Positions 9,880-20,031 of a stretch of 64,000 nt of DNA are shown here, one piece after another. A program made the position numbers and the translations under genes. Source of the stretch: Saposhnikovia divaricata. Its lineage: Eukaryota; Streptophyta; Magnoliopsida; Apiales; Apiaceae. The stretch spans positions 115,870,046 to 115,934,045 of the forward strand of contig CM071600.1 in NCBI GenBank assembly GCA_036435485.1, in the 5' to 3' direction. The stretch's first letter is position 1. Each line of letters starts with the position of its first letter. The notes under the pieces were generated by a model. That model was not told the origin of the DNA. It saw nothing but the letters and a program-made list of their open reading frames with translations, and ran no database searches.

Positions 9880-11933
9880 TATATGTTAGTGTTGAATTTA
9901 AGGAGAAATGCTAAAAATGAAAAGAAAATAGGTCCTTCAACTGATAACCTCCATTCTTTTGATGACCTCCCTTCTCTTGATGATCTAGTGGATACTTCAG
10001 CTGAACCAACAAAATCCATACCTCAACTCAAGCATCAGAAATTAAAACATCTGATAAGGGTAAAAAACCACAAAAAATACCCAAACCAAAAAGAAAGACT
10101 TTTACATTCTAAAAGAATCAAGCAGGAAAGATCTGATAGGCAAAAGGTACATTGTTCTCTTGTCATTTATGCACTATTTTTGTGATATATGTTGTCTTTA
10201 GTTTAATGTTTCTTTACTTTATTTCAGGGGATTGATGGCCAAGCGCAAGGAGAAGGTACTGTTGTAGGCATCTTAGTAGGAACTATAAGAAACAATTTCC
10301 AGGACCAGTTATGTACACTCTTTTTTGGAGGGCCTGCAATGCCACCAGTCAGTTTACTTATAGAAAAGCAATGGAGAGGCTCCATAAGGCAGGTGGTGAG
10401 AGGGTTATGACTTGGTTTGCTAAGTTGGGAGATCCAAGCAATTGGAATAAACACAAGTTTGATCCAAATGTTTGTCATGACTCCAATACATATAATTTTG
10501 TTGAGAGCTTTAATTCAACTCTTGGAGTTGATAGATGTAGACCAGTGTTGACACTCCTTGAAGGTAATTATAGAACCTTTGCTACTGTTATTCTACTTTT
10601 ACTACTCTACTGACTATCTTGTACATGTTATATTTGTAGGAATTAGAAGAGTTTGTATAGTCAGAATAGCAATAAGACAACAAACAACAATTTTATGGAA
10701 TGAAGAAGATCTTTGTCCTAAGATTCTGAAGGCTATTATAGAGACTAGCAAAGGCACCATAAGTTGTAAAACCTACATGTCAAAACCTGGGGAATATGAG
10801 ATACATGAGGGTAAATCCCAGTTTCCCTTGTCTTTGAATAACAAACTGTGCTCATGTGGTGCTTGGCACCTTTCTGGAATTCCATGCAGGCATGCAATTC
10901 GAGCTATGGTGCATACAAAGATTGATCCAAATAAGGTAGTTAGCTCATGGTACTCTGTCAGGACCTATAAGCAGGCCTATGGGCTTAATATCAATCCTAT
11001 TCCTTATCAAGTAAACTGGACAACTTATGATGGAATCTCTACTATAATGCCACCAACAATGAAAAGGGGTGTTGGGAGGCCAAGTAGAAATAGGAGAAGA
11101 GATGAGGGAGAAGATGAGAAGGGAAAGAGAACAGAGACTGTGCAGTGCAAGAAATGTAAATATTTTGGCCATAATTCGAGGACATGTAAGGATGCTCCAA
11201 CTGAGAAAGAATTGAAAGTAGCTGAAACAAAGTTGGTTAGAAATCCAATGATTAGGGATCAATCCAGTGCAGCTAAAGCAGCCAGAATAGAAGCAAAACA
11301 GCCAAAGATGCACCAAATGCCGCTAAGACAACTGAAAAAGCAACTACATCTATGAAAAGGAAGACTAGAACTCAGGGAAGTGCATCTCAGCCATATGTTC
11401 TTACTGCATCCCAATCTCAGCAGAAAAAATGATTTTCTTTGAATGTAGTAATATTTTGGGTTATTTTATATGGTATTTTAGATGGTTTAGTAGTATTTTG
11501 GGTTATTTTGGATGGTTTGGTAGTATTTCTAGTTTCAATTACTTTGTATGCTATTTCGATTATTTTGGATGGTTTGGATAGTATTTTGGATGAACATATG
11601 CAATGCTGTTTTTTTTACATGTTTTATCAGTTTTTTACATGTCTTTTTTACCCTACTTAACGTTTCTCTAACAAAATGGTATCTTTATTAGGAAGTCAAT
11701 TTGGTTAAGGGTACCATTAAGAGAAGTCAAAAACGTAATGCGGTAATGGTACCACTGGCAAAAGCCCCAGTGGTACCATTGAGAATTTTCCAAATATATT
11801 TTATGTTTGAAGTGTTGAATCAACCAACTTGCAACATACTGCATGCAGTCAATCTAGCTTACATATTACAAATCTACCTTCATGCATATCATGTATTAAT
11901 TAATAAAAGATATTCATTATCTAGTATCATCAT

Positions 11934-13403
11934 CAATGTTACTGAAGGCGAGAGGCGCAAAACCCTTTTCGACGCGCGGGGCAAGGCGAGACGAAGCGCA
12001 CAAGTTGAAAACCTTGCATATTTATATACATAAACACACACACATATATACACACAAATTAATGACACATAAAACTTTCATATCTAAACTTCGAAAATTT
12101 TATTATATACTTACCAAAAAATACAACATTGTCAAAGTAACTAATAATATATCCAAACTAATTTTTAAAATAATGAAACATATAGAATTTTATTTTTTAA
12201 TTAAAAATTATATAAAGAAACTATTCAATTATGAAAAGTCTCACTTATGTGTATATACTAACTCTACTATATAATTATATACAATATATATTGTACACAT
12301 TATAGGCATATAAAGAAAATTTTGAATTATATTTCTATAACACATCCATGACATACATAATAGTATAGATACATAATTCATACAAATATTATTTGTATTA
12401 TAAGAATCTATGATACCGGTAACTACGATGCACATAGCCACACACACATATATATCAACATTAGATGCACACAACAAACGAACTTGGCATTAAAAATCAG
12501 TGGAACATGAGATGAAGATGAAGTATATCCGATGGATTAGAAATGACGAACTAGGAAAGAAAATGGAAAAACTCTGTGCTAAATCTAAAAGGCGGAAACC
12601 AGTGTTGTTAAAGGCGCGATTAATTGCGCGATTAATGGCGCTTCGCGCTTAGTTGCAAGGTGTGCGATTCGAAAATGTGCGATTTAGCACGATTCTGAAA
12701 TCGTCCAAAAGGCGCTCATGAGGCGCTAAAAAGCGCAAAAAGGCGCTAAAAGGCGCAAAAAAGCGCTACAAGGCGCAAAAAGGCGCTCATAACAGTAAAA
12801 GACATGAATACCCTTAAAAAGGAGGGTAAAAGGAAAAAACCCCTAAAATTATTTCACACAACTAATGGAAGATCTTTTGAAGTCTGATAAATGATAATGA
12901 AGAGGTAGAGCGATAATTTGAGGGGCCGGAGATTGAGTTAGATGACACCGAAGCTTTTGAATTAGAGAACTTTATAAATGAAGGCTTCATTATTGATATT
13001 ATTATCATTTTATTTATGTTCTTTGTTATGTTTGAATGTTAAGATTATGTTAAGTAGTAGTTTATTGTTAAATATGTGCTTATCTTTTTTTGGTAAAAAG
13101 GCGCGCGATTAATGGCGCTTCGCGATTCGCGCCTCAAATTTGGGTCTTGCGCTTTTTTATAATTAGCGCCTTAAACAACACTGGCGGAAACCATTGAATA
13201 TGTTTGCTGTTTCTTATTCTCATCTTCGAGTATGTTTGTACTCTAAATTTGGGATGAAATTAAAAGAATTTTGATTTGGGCTTTGCGTTTTCATTCTGCG
13301 CTTCGACTGAGCCTCAGAGGTTGAGACGCGCACCTCATTAAAAGGGATGCACCAAGGGCAAATCAAGTCGACTACCTAGCGCCTCGCCGAATATTTAACA
13401 TTA
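11934..13403. mobile_element. hAT-1, non-autonomous hAT-type element (outer)
   Basis: The termini are inverted and GC-rich: left CAATGTTACTGAAGGCGAG, and right read inward TAATGTTAAATATTCGGCG, followed on both sides by GCGAGGCGC-like words. A perfect 8-bp duplication, ATCATCAT (11926-11933 and 13404-13411), flanks it. Copy B has a single ATCATCAT at the corresponding place (23786-23793), a paralogous empty site. It contains no transposase frame and is itself split by hAT-2. Confidence 0.8.
12600..13183. mobile_element. hAT-2, nested inside hAT-1, 8-bp TSD
   Basis: The terminal repeats CAGTGTTGTTAAAGGCGC (left) and CAGTGTTGTTTAAGGCGC (right, inverted) differ at one position. The target duplication GCGGAAAC (12592-12599 and 13184-13191) is perfect. 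Length is 584 bp. The left subterminal region (about 12715-12790) is a run of AGGCGC or AAGCGC words spaced about 10 bp apart, likely transposase-binding repeats. Around 12900-12985 a short frame rich in Glu and Asp resembles the tail of a hAT transposase, suggesting an internal-deletion derivative. Confidence 0.85.
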
Positions 13404-13877
13404 ATCATCATACAGAATCTTAGGCCCTAATATTTGATATCAATATTATCACATTTGTGGGTGAACTAGAAAACACAGAACGCATAAGAAAAAATTCCCG
13501 ACAGACTATGGATTGATAAAAAAGGTTTAGAACATTTAATTGGTGATTTGTGAACATGGAGGGAAGGGCTGCAGACGTGCCACCTAAAGGACCCAACATA
13601 TGAAGGTTGATTTCCATTGATCAGCTGGAATTTAAAGTATTGATTTATATATCACTTGGATTCAAACGTTTGTCAAAGTTCAAAAATGCTTTCTCAGCAA
13701 CATAAATTAGGCTTGACAACCTTGAAGCTGAATATCATATCAAAGGCAAGATATAAACCACTAAATCTCAGCAAAAGCACTTCAGTCATTTCCCTTACTT
13801 TACAATCAAATCCACTCTTCTTATATGAATACTTGAGCTAGCATCGAAGGGACTCGAGGGTGATAAAATGATACTGG

Positions 13878-13982
13878 CTAAGAAGCACGGACTCGGATAC
13901 GGCGACACGGGACACGGGTACGGGGACTCGAGGATTCGCCAATCATCGAAGAGTCTTGGATACGGGACTCGGCAAATAAAAT

Positions 13983-14014
<32 letters not shown>

Positions 14015-14481
14015 TCATGATAAGATTTGTATATGTAAAATACTTAACATTTTCATTCATAAATACATAAGTTCATAACAAGTAATAAAAATTTCATTCA
14101 TCAAAATAAGTGGAAAACTAGAAAAAGCTCGGTCAATATTCTCAACATTCTGCTCATCTTGGTAAAAAGAACAGACTCCATCTCTGGTTCATCTAGGGAA
14201 AGGTTTGCAATCATAGATATATAAAACATGTATATGTAGTCAGCGGCTGTCTTTAAATGTAGATTATAAAGATAATGGGCTGGGTTATTTTACTTGGGCT
14301 GGGTGTTTTTAAGTAGGGAAGAGTCCCTGCCGAGTCGGGGACGAGTCGGGGCCGAGTCGGGGACGAGTCCAACCACGTTTTCGTCCCGACTCTCCCCCTG
14401 GCGAGTCCGACACGCACTCAGCCGAGTCGAGCGAGTCGGACTCGCATACGGCAGCCAAAACGAAGAGTCCGTGCTTCCTAG
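13878..14481. mobile_element. hAT-3, non-autonomous hAT-type element
   Basis: The inverted termini CTAAGAAGCACGGACTC and CTAGGAAGCACGGACTC are 17 bp with one mismatch. The 8-bp duplication GATACTGG (13870-13877 and 14482-14489) is perfect. The interior has an (AT)n run at about 13987-14014 and a GC-rich cluster of GAGTCGGGGAC-type repeats at about 14325-14375. Copy B runs without this insertion at about 24262-24270. No coding frame. Confidence 0.85.
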
Positions 14482-14684
14482 GATACTGGTAGCTAGAATT
14501 TTTCAAAACCTAAAAACAAACCCTTTTTCGAAAAAAAAATCTCATTTCTAGTTTAATATTGTGATATTCACATATCAATTTTGCGAGATAAATTAGGAAA
14601 CAAAATTTCATAAAATTTTGCTTGGTTGGAAAAAAATTTGAAAACACAAATAAACAATCCATATCCCGCATCTTTTGCTTATCT

Positions 14685-14916
14685 TTTTTTTTTTTTAACA
14701 TGGGAACCCGCAGCCGCTACCCTTCGGGTGCCCTCTGGGTAAACCCATGGGCTCACGCAATAGCCTGCAAACCACGTGATCCAAGGCAAACCGCACAAGT
14801 GCGACAGGCTCTGCCCCAGGATGGCATAATCACAAATCTGCCTCCCATGGGAGTCGAACCTGTGACCAAGAGGTGAGATGACCTCTCTTTAACCAACTGA
14901 GACAACCCTTGCGGGC
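14685..14916 (-). mobile_element. tRNA-derived SINE with 10-bp TSD
   Basis: Read on the minus strand, the head carries an A-box-like TCAGTTGGTTAAAGAG and a B-box GGTTCGACTCC (promoter elements for RNA polymerase III). A GC-rich body follows and then an A tail (the T run at 14684-14696 on the plus strand). A 10-bp direct repeat, TTGCTTATCT (14675-14684 and 14917-14926), flanks it. Copy B has the equivalent site without the insertion (about 24450-24456). The Au-type SINE family is a possible assignment. Confidence 0.8.
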
Positions 14917-15015
14917 TTGCTTATCTATCTTGGTCATGGGTAATAACAAATACAACTTAAGAGACCTTCTGATGGGGAATGAAAGAGCAGAATTCAAATA
15001 TATGCTATTTACTGG

Positions 15016-15195
15016 TGTGTATATAGTTAGAACTTACTAAATATATAATAGGTTATTTATAATAGGCCCAGTTGGTAACGAGCATTGATCCATTAGGTTT
15101 AGTACTAGGGTTTTATTCTCTATATAAATGATGTAATCCCCCGTATACTCTCTAAGACTTGATTAATATACGCTGATTACTATATCAATATTACA
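15016..15195 (+). mobile_element. Possible solo LTR
   Basis: This block is missing from copy B. It runs from TGTGTATATAG to ATATTACA, with a TATA-like CTATATAAATGATG near 15120, which is the architecture of a small LTR. I cannot see a clear target duplication or primer site, so the boundaries are tentative. The remainder to about 15350 is also copy A-specific and unidentified. Confidence 0.3.
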
Positions 15196-16331
15196 TTGGG
15201 TCTCATATGTGGGTTGCTATACATATTCTCCCTTCCGCGGTTGGGAAACTCTTGGGGTAGTAGGTTTTCTGCAATTAATCCACCCAAGTTTATCAGTTAT
15301 TATTGTTTTTATATCACCTACCCATCTTTTTAAATTCGTTCCTAAATCACCGTTTCCTTTTTACTCAATACAAGTAACGATGTCATCAAAGCTCACTATG
15401 GTAGACAAAGGCAGAAGTAGTCCCGATATGAAATTAACGGAATCCATGAAAATCCGAAAAGAAGAGTTTTTTGACTTCTACCTAATCATCTGGTCTAACA
15501 CTAACAAGTTTTAATGTAAAATGCAAGGTATGGTTCCCTAAATGATAAAGACACCAACATGATGCTTATAACATGTGCCCAATCAACTTCAAGTTTTTCT
15601 ACGGCTCACCCTACCTCAATCAGGGTTTTTGGATCTTGTACGACTTTGTTCTTCTGTAATTTGTGACCGAGGTAACTGATGAGTGCCTTTTTAGCCTTTT
15701 TATAAACTAAAGGCTCTCACACTCGGCCCAATTTGGGTTACCAGCAGTATGAATTTACTAACTTATACTAACATTATCTGCAAATTCAAGTTGTATACAA
15801 CATTTCTAGGTGAAGATCAATTTTTTCCACCAATCTTTAATCAGGTCCAAACCGGTCATTGCTTAGTAACGATAATAAGATAACGTGATTCACGATATCT
15901 TGCCTTCCTTTTTAAATTCTTCAATAAAATAAAATCAAGTATTCAAGATACGAAACTAACTAAATCCATTTATCACAAAGCCCAGCTAATCTAATAATAA
16001 AATTGAACCTAATCTATAATTAACATCTCTTTGAAAATGTATCGATTCAATCACGTAATGTTATTAAATGTCGATGCATTTATATACATCTGAATCCAGA
16101 ATCATAGAAAAAAAATCTTACAATCAAACTCAAAATCAACTAATGCGTCCTACTACACAATTAATGATTGCATAGCCCAATTGAGGATATAATTCACTAC
16201 TGTCTAATAATTCACTACTGTCTAAGGTAAATTTAACAGAAATTAACAAATATATTCAAACAAACAGAAAATGAATTAAATCTTTAAATCACGAAATGGA
16301 AATGAACAGAAAGAAAGAAAGAATAGCATAC

Positions 16332-16400
16332 CATTGCTAGTGATCTTCAAGAGTAAGAACCAAGGGTTGCGATTTTTTCGGGGGCTGTGTGTTTTATAAA
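16332..16400 (-). promoter_or_regulatory. F-box copy A core promoter and 5'UTR exon (inferred)
   Basis: A TATA-like TTTATAAAAC lies on the minus strand at about 16400-16391, some 60 bp upstream of the conserved splice donor at 16332/16331. Copy B has the same arrangement (ATTATAAAAG near 25560-25551). The upstream DNA ends the duplicated segment. This is inference from conservation and spacing. Confidence 0.45.
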
Positions 16401-16440
16401 ATGTAGTAACGAAATGACTGTATAAGCAGAAATGATGGTT

Positions 16441-16750
16441 TCACTGTCTGGACTCTGGGTTAACTATTTTGGGCTTGGCCCAGTTTATTGCAACGTCAGT
16501 CTTTAGTATATGTACGTACGAGTGCAATTTTGGATAAATTTTATAAAAAGAATTATTATTACTACTGTTCACAAAGAAGGACGAGTCTTTGTACCATATT
16601 ATTAAGAGGGCTTGCTTTTTCCTGAAGTTTACCTTAGGTAAGAATTCTGATATTATAAGAAAAATAATATAAATATAGGGTTATTTTTGTAAATACAGGA
16701 GGGCATGTTCAATTATTACAAAATAATCATTAAAAAATTGTATTAAAACG
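16441..16750. other. Spacer between duplication copy A and the LINE
   Basis: AT-rich sequence without recognisable genes or repeats; it probably contains the distal F-box promoter. Confidence 0.4.
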
Positions 16751-18391
16751 TGCTTTAGAATTCCAGAGGGGTTATGCCAAGAAATAGAGAAATTAATGGC
16801 ACGGTATTGGTGGGGTTCTTTCCAATCCAAACGAAAAATTCATTGGAGAGCATGGAAGAAGATAAGTATTCCAAAGAATGAGGGTGGGCTAGGTTTCAGG
16901 AATTTTGTGCAATATAATCAAGCGATACCGGCAAATCAAGCATGGAGAATTCTAACAAATCCAACATCTCTCTTAGCACAGGTTCTACAATCCAAATACT
17001 TCACAAATTCTAGTTTTTTAGAGTCCAAAGAAGGGGCTTGCCCATCGCTGACTTGGAGAAGCATTTATTGGGGGAAGAGTTTACTACATCAAGGTTTAAG
17101 GAAGCGTATAGGAAACGGACAGAGCACCATGGCTTTTAAAGATCCTTGGATCCCAAGACCATCATCTTTCCTACCAATAACTCGAGGAACAAATGAAAAC
17201 ATGAAAGTCTCTGAACTCATCCTGACACCAGGCAAGTGGAATAGGGAACTAATTCAGCAGAATTTTTTGGTTCCAGATTCTGAGCTTATTTTGACTATTC
17301 CACTTAGTCCTTTTAACCATAGTGACTCGTGGTTTTGGCACTATAGTAGAAATGGACTCTACTCTGTCAGAAGTGGATACAGTCTTGCTAAAAGGGCCTC
17401 GGGTCCATCTTCTTCAGCTGAAGTGTTATCAACATGGTGGAAATCTTTTTGGGCAATTAAAATTCCACGAAAGATCTTAATTTTTGGATGGAGAGGCTAT
17501 CACGAAATTCTGCCAACTATGAAGGGTTTATATCGTAGGAATGTATCTGTTCATAGCAATTGTCCGCTATGTGGATGTTGGGAGGATTCGAATGCGCATG
17601 TAGTTTTTTGGTGTCCGGTTTCACAAGAATTCTGGGCACTACTGGATTTGCCTTTTCTGATAGGAAATAAAGAAGGGATCACATTCAATGGTGTGTTGTT
17701 ATACGCTAGTGAACTACTTGATAAAGAAGAATTTGCAAAGGTGTTAATTGTAGCGTGGATTGTATGGACTGAAAGAAACAAGAAAACTCATGGGCAACAA
17801 CAAAGAACTACACAGCAAATGAAAACATGGTTCTCAAATTATTATGAGGAGATGAATAATATAAAAGCACCAGGAAATGGAGTAATTGCGGAAGAGAAGT
17901 CATCTCATAGAGGTCAAGCAGAGGATAAAGAGTTACAGTTTCATGACCATATACTATTAGTAGATGCAAGTATTTCTAATTCTTCGAATAAGGTAGGATT
18001 AGGAGCTGTTATTCTCGCACCAGATAAGAAAGTACAGGCTGCTCTATCAAAACCGCTTGAAGGCAATCTATCGATTTTTCATGCAGAAGCATTAGCTCTA
18101 CTGGTGGGTCTACGATGGGCACAAACTGTCGGATTGCCTATTTTGAAGATATTTAGCGATTCTTTGTCTCTGGTCCAAGCATTGAGGAATAGAATTGAAT
18201 ATCAAAATGAAGTAGGTATTCTTCTTGCTGATATTAGAATGTTGTTATCTAGTTTTTCAGGAGCAGAAGTTGGTCATATTAATCGCAAGTTCAATGTTAA
18301 AGCTCATAAATTGGCTAAACATGCGATTCAACTGGATGAGGAATCGTCCTGGATGGAAGAGATACCTCATAGTGATAATCATAATATGTGA
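16751..18391 (+). mobile_element. LINE (L1-type) 3' fragment: RT tail, zf-RVT, RNase H
   Basis: In-frame similarity begins at about 16751 (RIPEGLCQEIEKL) and runs, through the ATG at 16796, without a break to TGA at 18389-18391. The order is: end of the reverse transcriptase region (MARYWWG, NEGGLGFRNF), a W-rich connector, a zf-RVT zinc motif (CPLCGCWEDSNAHVVFWCP, about 17560-17620), then an RNase H domain with VDAS, HAEALAL and FSDSLSLV acidic positions (17950-18340). The endonuclease and most of the RT are absent, so this is a 5'-truncated copy, the usual outcome of target-primed insertion. The open frame suggests it is relatively young. I cannot place the poly-A end or target duplication. 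Confidence 0.9.
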
Positions 18392-18990
18392 TCTGTATGA
18401 ATTGAGTGTTTCAGGGAGTCTAGTTGTAATGGAGTGTGACTGGTTTATCTGGAGTTGGTAATATCCAGACATAGATCTTTTCCTTTAAATTTATTATATA
18501 GTTGGATCCAAGTGTTTGATTATTTATAACATAAAGCTGTCTTGTTAAGCAATATGAATTGAACTACTGTTTTGAACTATGTAATGAATAACTCTGAGAT
18601 CAATTTGTTGGTAAAAGGAAAAACAGGAACTACTATAGGCAACTTCTTGGAAAAGAAAACAATAAATTCGAAAAGAAAGTGTACCAGGAAGAAAGTGTAC
18701 CATAAATTATAATGTCAACTCTACAACTACAAGTAAGGTCAGGTAACACATCAGCTTCTATTTCTCACATGATTAATATGGGCTGCTTATTTTTATTATC
18801 CTGGAATGATACAAGAGATTTTAGATGTTATAAGTTTTTTGCTAAGTTGATATTTTATTGTTTCACATAATTGTTCTTGATGATACTATAAATTAATATA
18901 TTGCAAACTTGGACATAACAGGAAAAAAGAATAAGAACAATATGGATATGGGTACGTAAGATTATATGATGTGAGTTAACTAGCTAATAC
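18392..18990. other. Non-coding stretch after the LINE
   Basis: No gene is recognised. The LINE 3'UTR probably occupies the first part. The remaining exons of the aquaporin fragment, expected here on the minus strand, are not visible. Confidence 0.4.
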
Positions 18991-19117
18991 CAGTGGCCAT
19001 GACCGATCCCACACCAGCAAACACGAAAAGAAACGTGCAGATGAATTCAATCAGGAGAGCGTTGATACAGTCGGGCTGCAGCGCCTCCCTACTGGTGCCT
19101 AATGCAACCTTTGCCAT
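18991..19117 (-). pseudogene. Tonoplast aquaporin (TIP-like), exon 1 only
   Basis: The minus strand from ATG at 19117 encodes MAKVALGTSREALQPDCI, then a hydrophobic stretch with LIEFICTFLFVFAGVGSVMA. This is the N-terminus and first half of transmembrane helix 1 of a tonoplast intrinsic protein (water or solute channel of the vacuolar membrane). The exon ends at a GT donor (ACTG|GTATTAG), and reading on meets a TAG at once. It is 42 codons plus one base, matching a first exon. Neither NPA motif nor any later exon is found downstream (18392-18990), so the gene is truncated, perhaps by the LINE or a deletion. Too short to stand out in an ORF scan but very specific. Confidence 0.8.
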
Positions 19118-19174
19118 TATCACTTGACTGTAGAATAGAGTTAAGATGTGGAACTTTTACGGGGCTAGCTGTGT

Positions 19175-19186
19175 ATATTTATAAGT
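19175..19186 (-). promoter_or_regulatory. TATA box of the truncated aquaporin
   Basis: TTATAAATATAC on the minus strand, about 60 bp upstream of the ATG at 19117, in a good position for a core promoter. The promoter seems to have outlived the rest of the gene. Confidence 0.5.
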
Positions 19187-19189
19187 GCA

Positions 19190-20031
19190 TGATCAGTATG
19201 TATTATGTGTAGACTATATATCGCTTCAGTACATTTTATATTCCAAATTGATATGATGCCCAGAGAAGGAAAGGTTCCACGCCCTGGGTTGTCATGAATT
19301 CATAATAAAGTATAGGCTAGCTTGTTGTGTAGGCACGTTAGAAATTAAATCCTATTATTGTTGGCCTTTGTGCACTACAATTTGTTTGTTTTTCAATACA
19401 TACAAATAATTGGCCTTTGTGCACACACTTTTTCTTGATAATTGCATGTTAAAAGGTCTCACACAGCTTTGCTCATTGTTTTCTTGATCATATAATCACA
19501 TTCAGGCTCTTTCACTCCTCTGTACTTCTTCACATTTGTAAACATTATTGCATCATGTAAACTTACCTTAATCTATACATTAATCCTGGACATTTATTTT
19601 ATGTTCAAACTGGTTTATATCCAGTACACTATACTAAACTTGAGGAAAAAACTTTAACATTCAATCTTGTCTCTTGCAACCCAGATTCTAAAATTCCAAT
19701 CTTTAGCTCTCTCCACTGTTTTTCTGTTTATGGTTGTGGCTGGGAAACTTCTGGTTATGTTTTATTCCATTACACACGTACACACTATATTTGCAGTCCG
19801 GGTTGTTTTTTCCATTATGTTTAACAAGTATTAGTCCAGTTGGATTCTAACACTAATTGTTCTTCAGGTGCTAAACTATACATGTCAAGTTAAATTAACC
19901 CTGCTAACTATGTGCCTTATTTGTACTTATTACGTGCTCTTTTGTCATATGCTCATGCAGTGAAGGTCATTTCAGTTAATAAATATACTCAATGGTATTT
20001 TGCTTATCTAGAGTTTTATAGCTTCTTGCAG
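19190..20031. other. Non-coding stretch
   Basis: Pyrimidine-rich and AT-rich sequence. I see no coding exon that can be named; it probably contains aquaporin promoter DNA and intron remains of the KEA fragment. Confidence 0.4.

Larger units (their letters stand above)
9010..11355 (+). pseudogene. MULE-2 transposase, deleted and MITE-interrupted
   Basis: A probable 5'UTR intron (GT at 8799 to AG at 9008) precedes the ATG at 9010. The N-terminal domain is split by MITE-1 after DIDKCTLLDIV and by MITE-2 after WVGKTLKQT. An acidic/basic linker then runs to SDRQK at 10146. Introns are 10147-10227 and 10564-10639. The last exon, 10640-11355, has the SWIM motif (CSCG...IPCRH), GVGRPSRNRRR and a CCHC knuckle (CKKCKYFGHNSRTC). 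The first half of the DDE catalytic domain, normally between the N-terminal domain and SDRQK, is missing. A small deletion after 10228 also puts the WPSARRRYCCRHL segment out of frame. It cannot encode an active transposase. Confidence 0.85.
8432..11791 (+). mobile_element. MULE-2, complete Mutator-like element with 9-bp TSD
   Basis: The ends are inverted repeats of about 140 bp: left 8432 to about 8575 starts GGGAAATTCTCAATGGTA, and right about 11650-11791 read inward starts GGAAAATTCTCAATGGTA. The element is flanked by a perfect 9-bp direct repeat, AAATATATT (8423-8431 and 11792-11800), the duplication size expected for Mutator elements. Length is 3360 bp, including two Stowaway MITEs (9106-9399 and 9596-9879), so about 2.8 kb without them. 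It carries a degenerate transposase gene and is therefore probably non-autonomous now. Confidence 0.92.
6826..16331 (-). other. Putative 9.5-kb 5'UTR intron of F-box copy A
   Basis: Inferred from comparison of the duplicates. The acceptor (ends 6826) lies just before the ATG, and a donor AATG|GTATGC at 16332/16331 is preserved at the matching place in copy B (GCG|GTATGC at 25417/25416). In copy A the intron would hold MULE-2, hAT-1 with nested hAT-2, hAT-3, the SINE and an LTR-like block. Transcript evidence would decide it. A separate transcription start nearer the ATG is the alternative. Confidence 0.5.
5455..16440. repeat. Segmental duplication, copy A (F-box gene plus upstream region)
   Basis: Copy A aligns by eye with copy B (21948-25560) in the same orientation: the 3' flank and F-box gene (5455-6840 vs 21948-23330), the proximal intron (6840-7435 vs 23330-23775), then 13404-13870 vs 23786-24260, 14490-14990 vs 24270-24490, and 15350-16440 vs 24495-25560. 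The blocks are interrupted in copy A by insertions: 7440-11925 (contains MULE-2), hAT-1, hAT-3, the SINE and an LTR-like block at 14990-15350. The non-coding parts have diverged substantially with many indels, so the duplication is not recent. Confidence 0.8.

Noticed and set aside
9759..10019. Minus-strand 86-aa ORF
   Set aside because: It is antisense of MITE-2 and the MULE-2 linker.
14294..14551. 85-aa ORF with GC-rich composition
   Set aside because: It lies across the right end of hAT-3 and reads the GAGTCGGGG repeats; no protein family.
14685..14916. Functional tRNA gene on the minus strand
   Set aside because: A and B boxes are present but no cloverleaf closes, and a long GC-rich body, A tail and 10-bp target duplication show a SINE.
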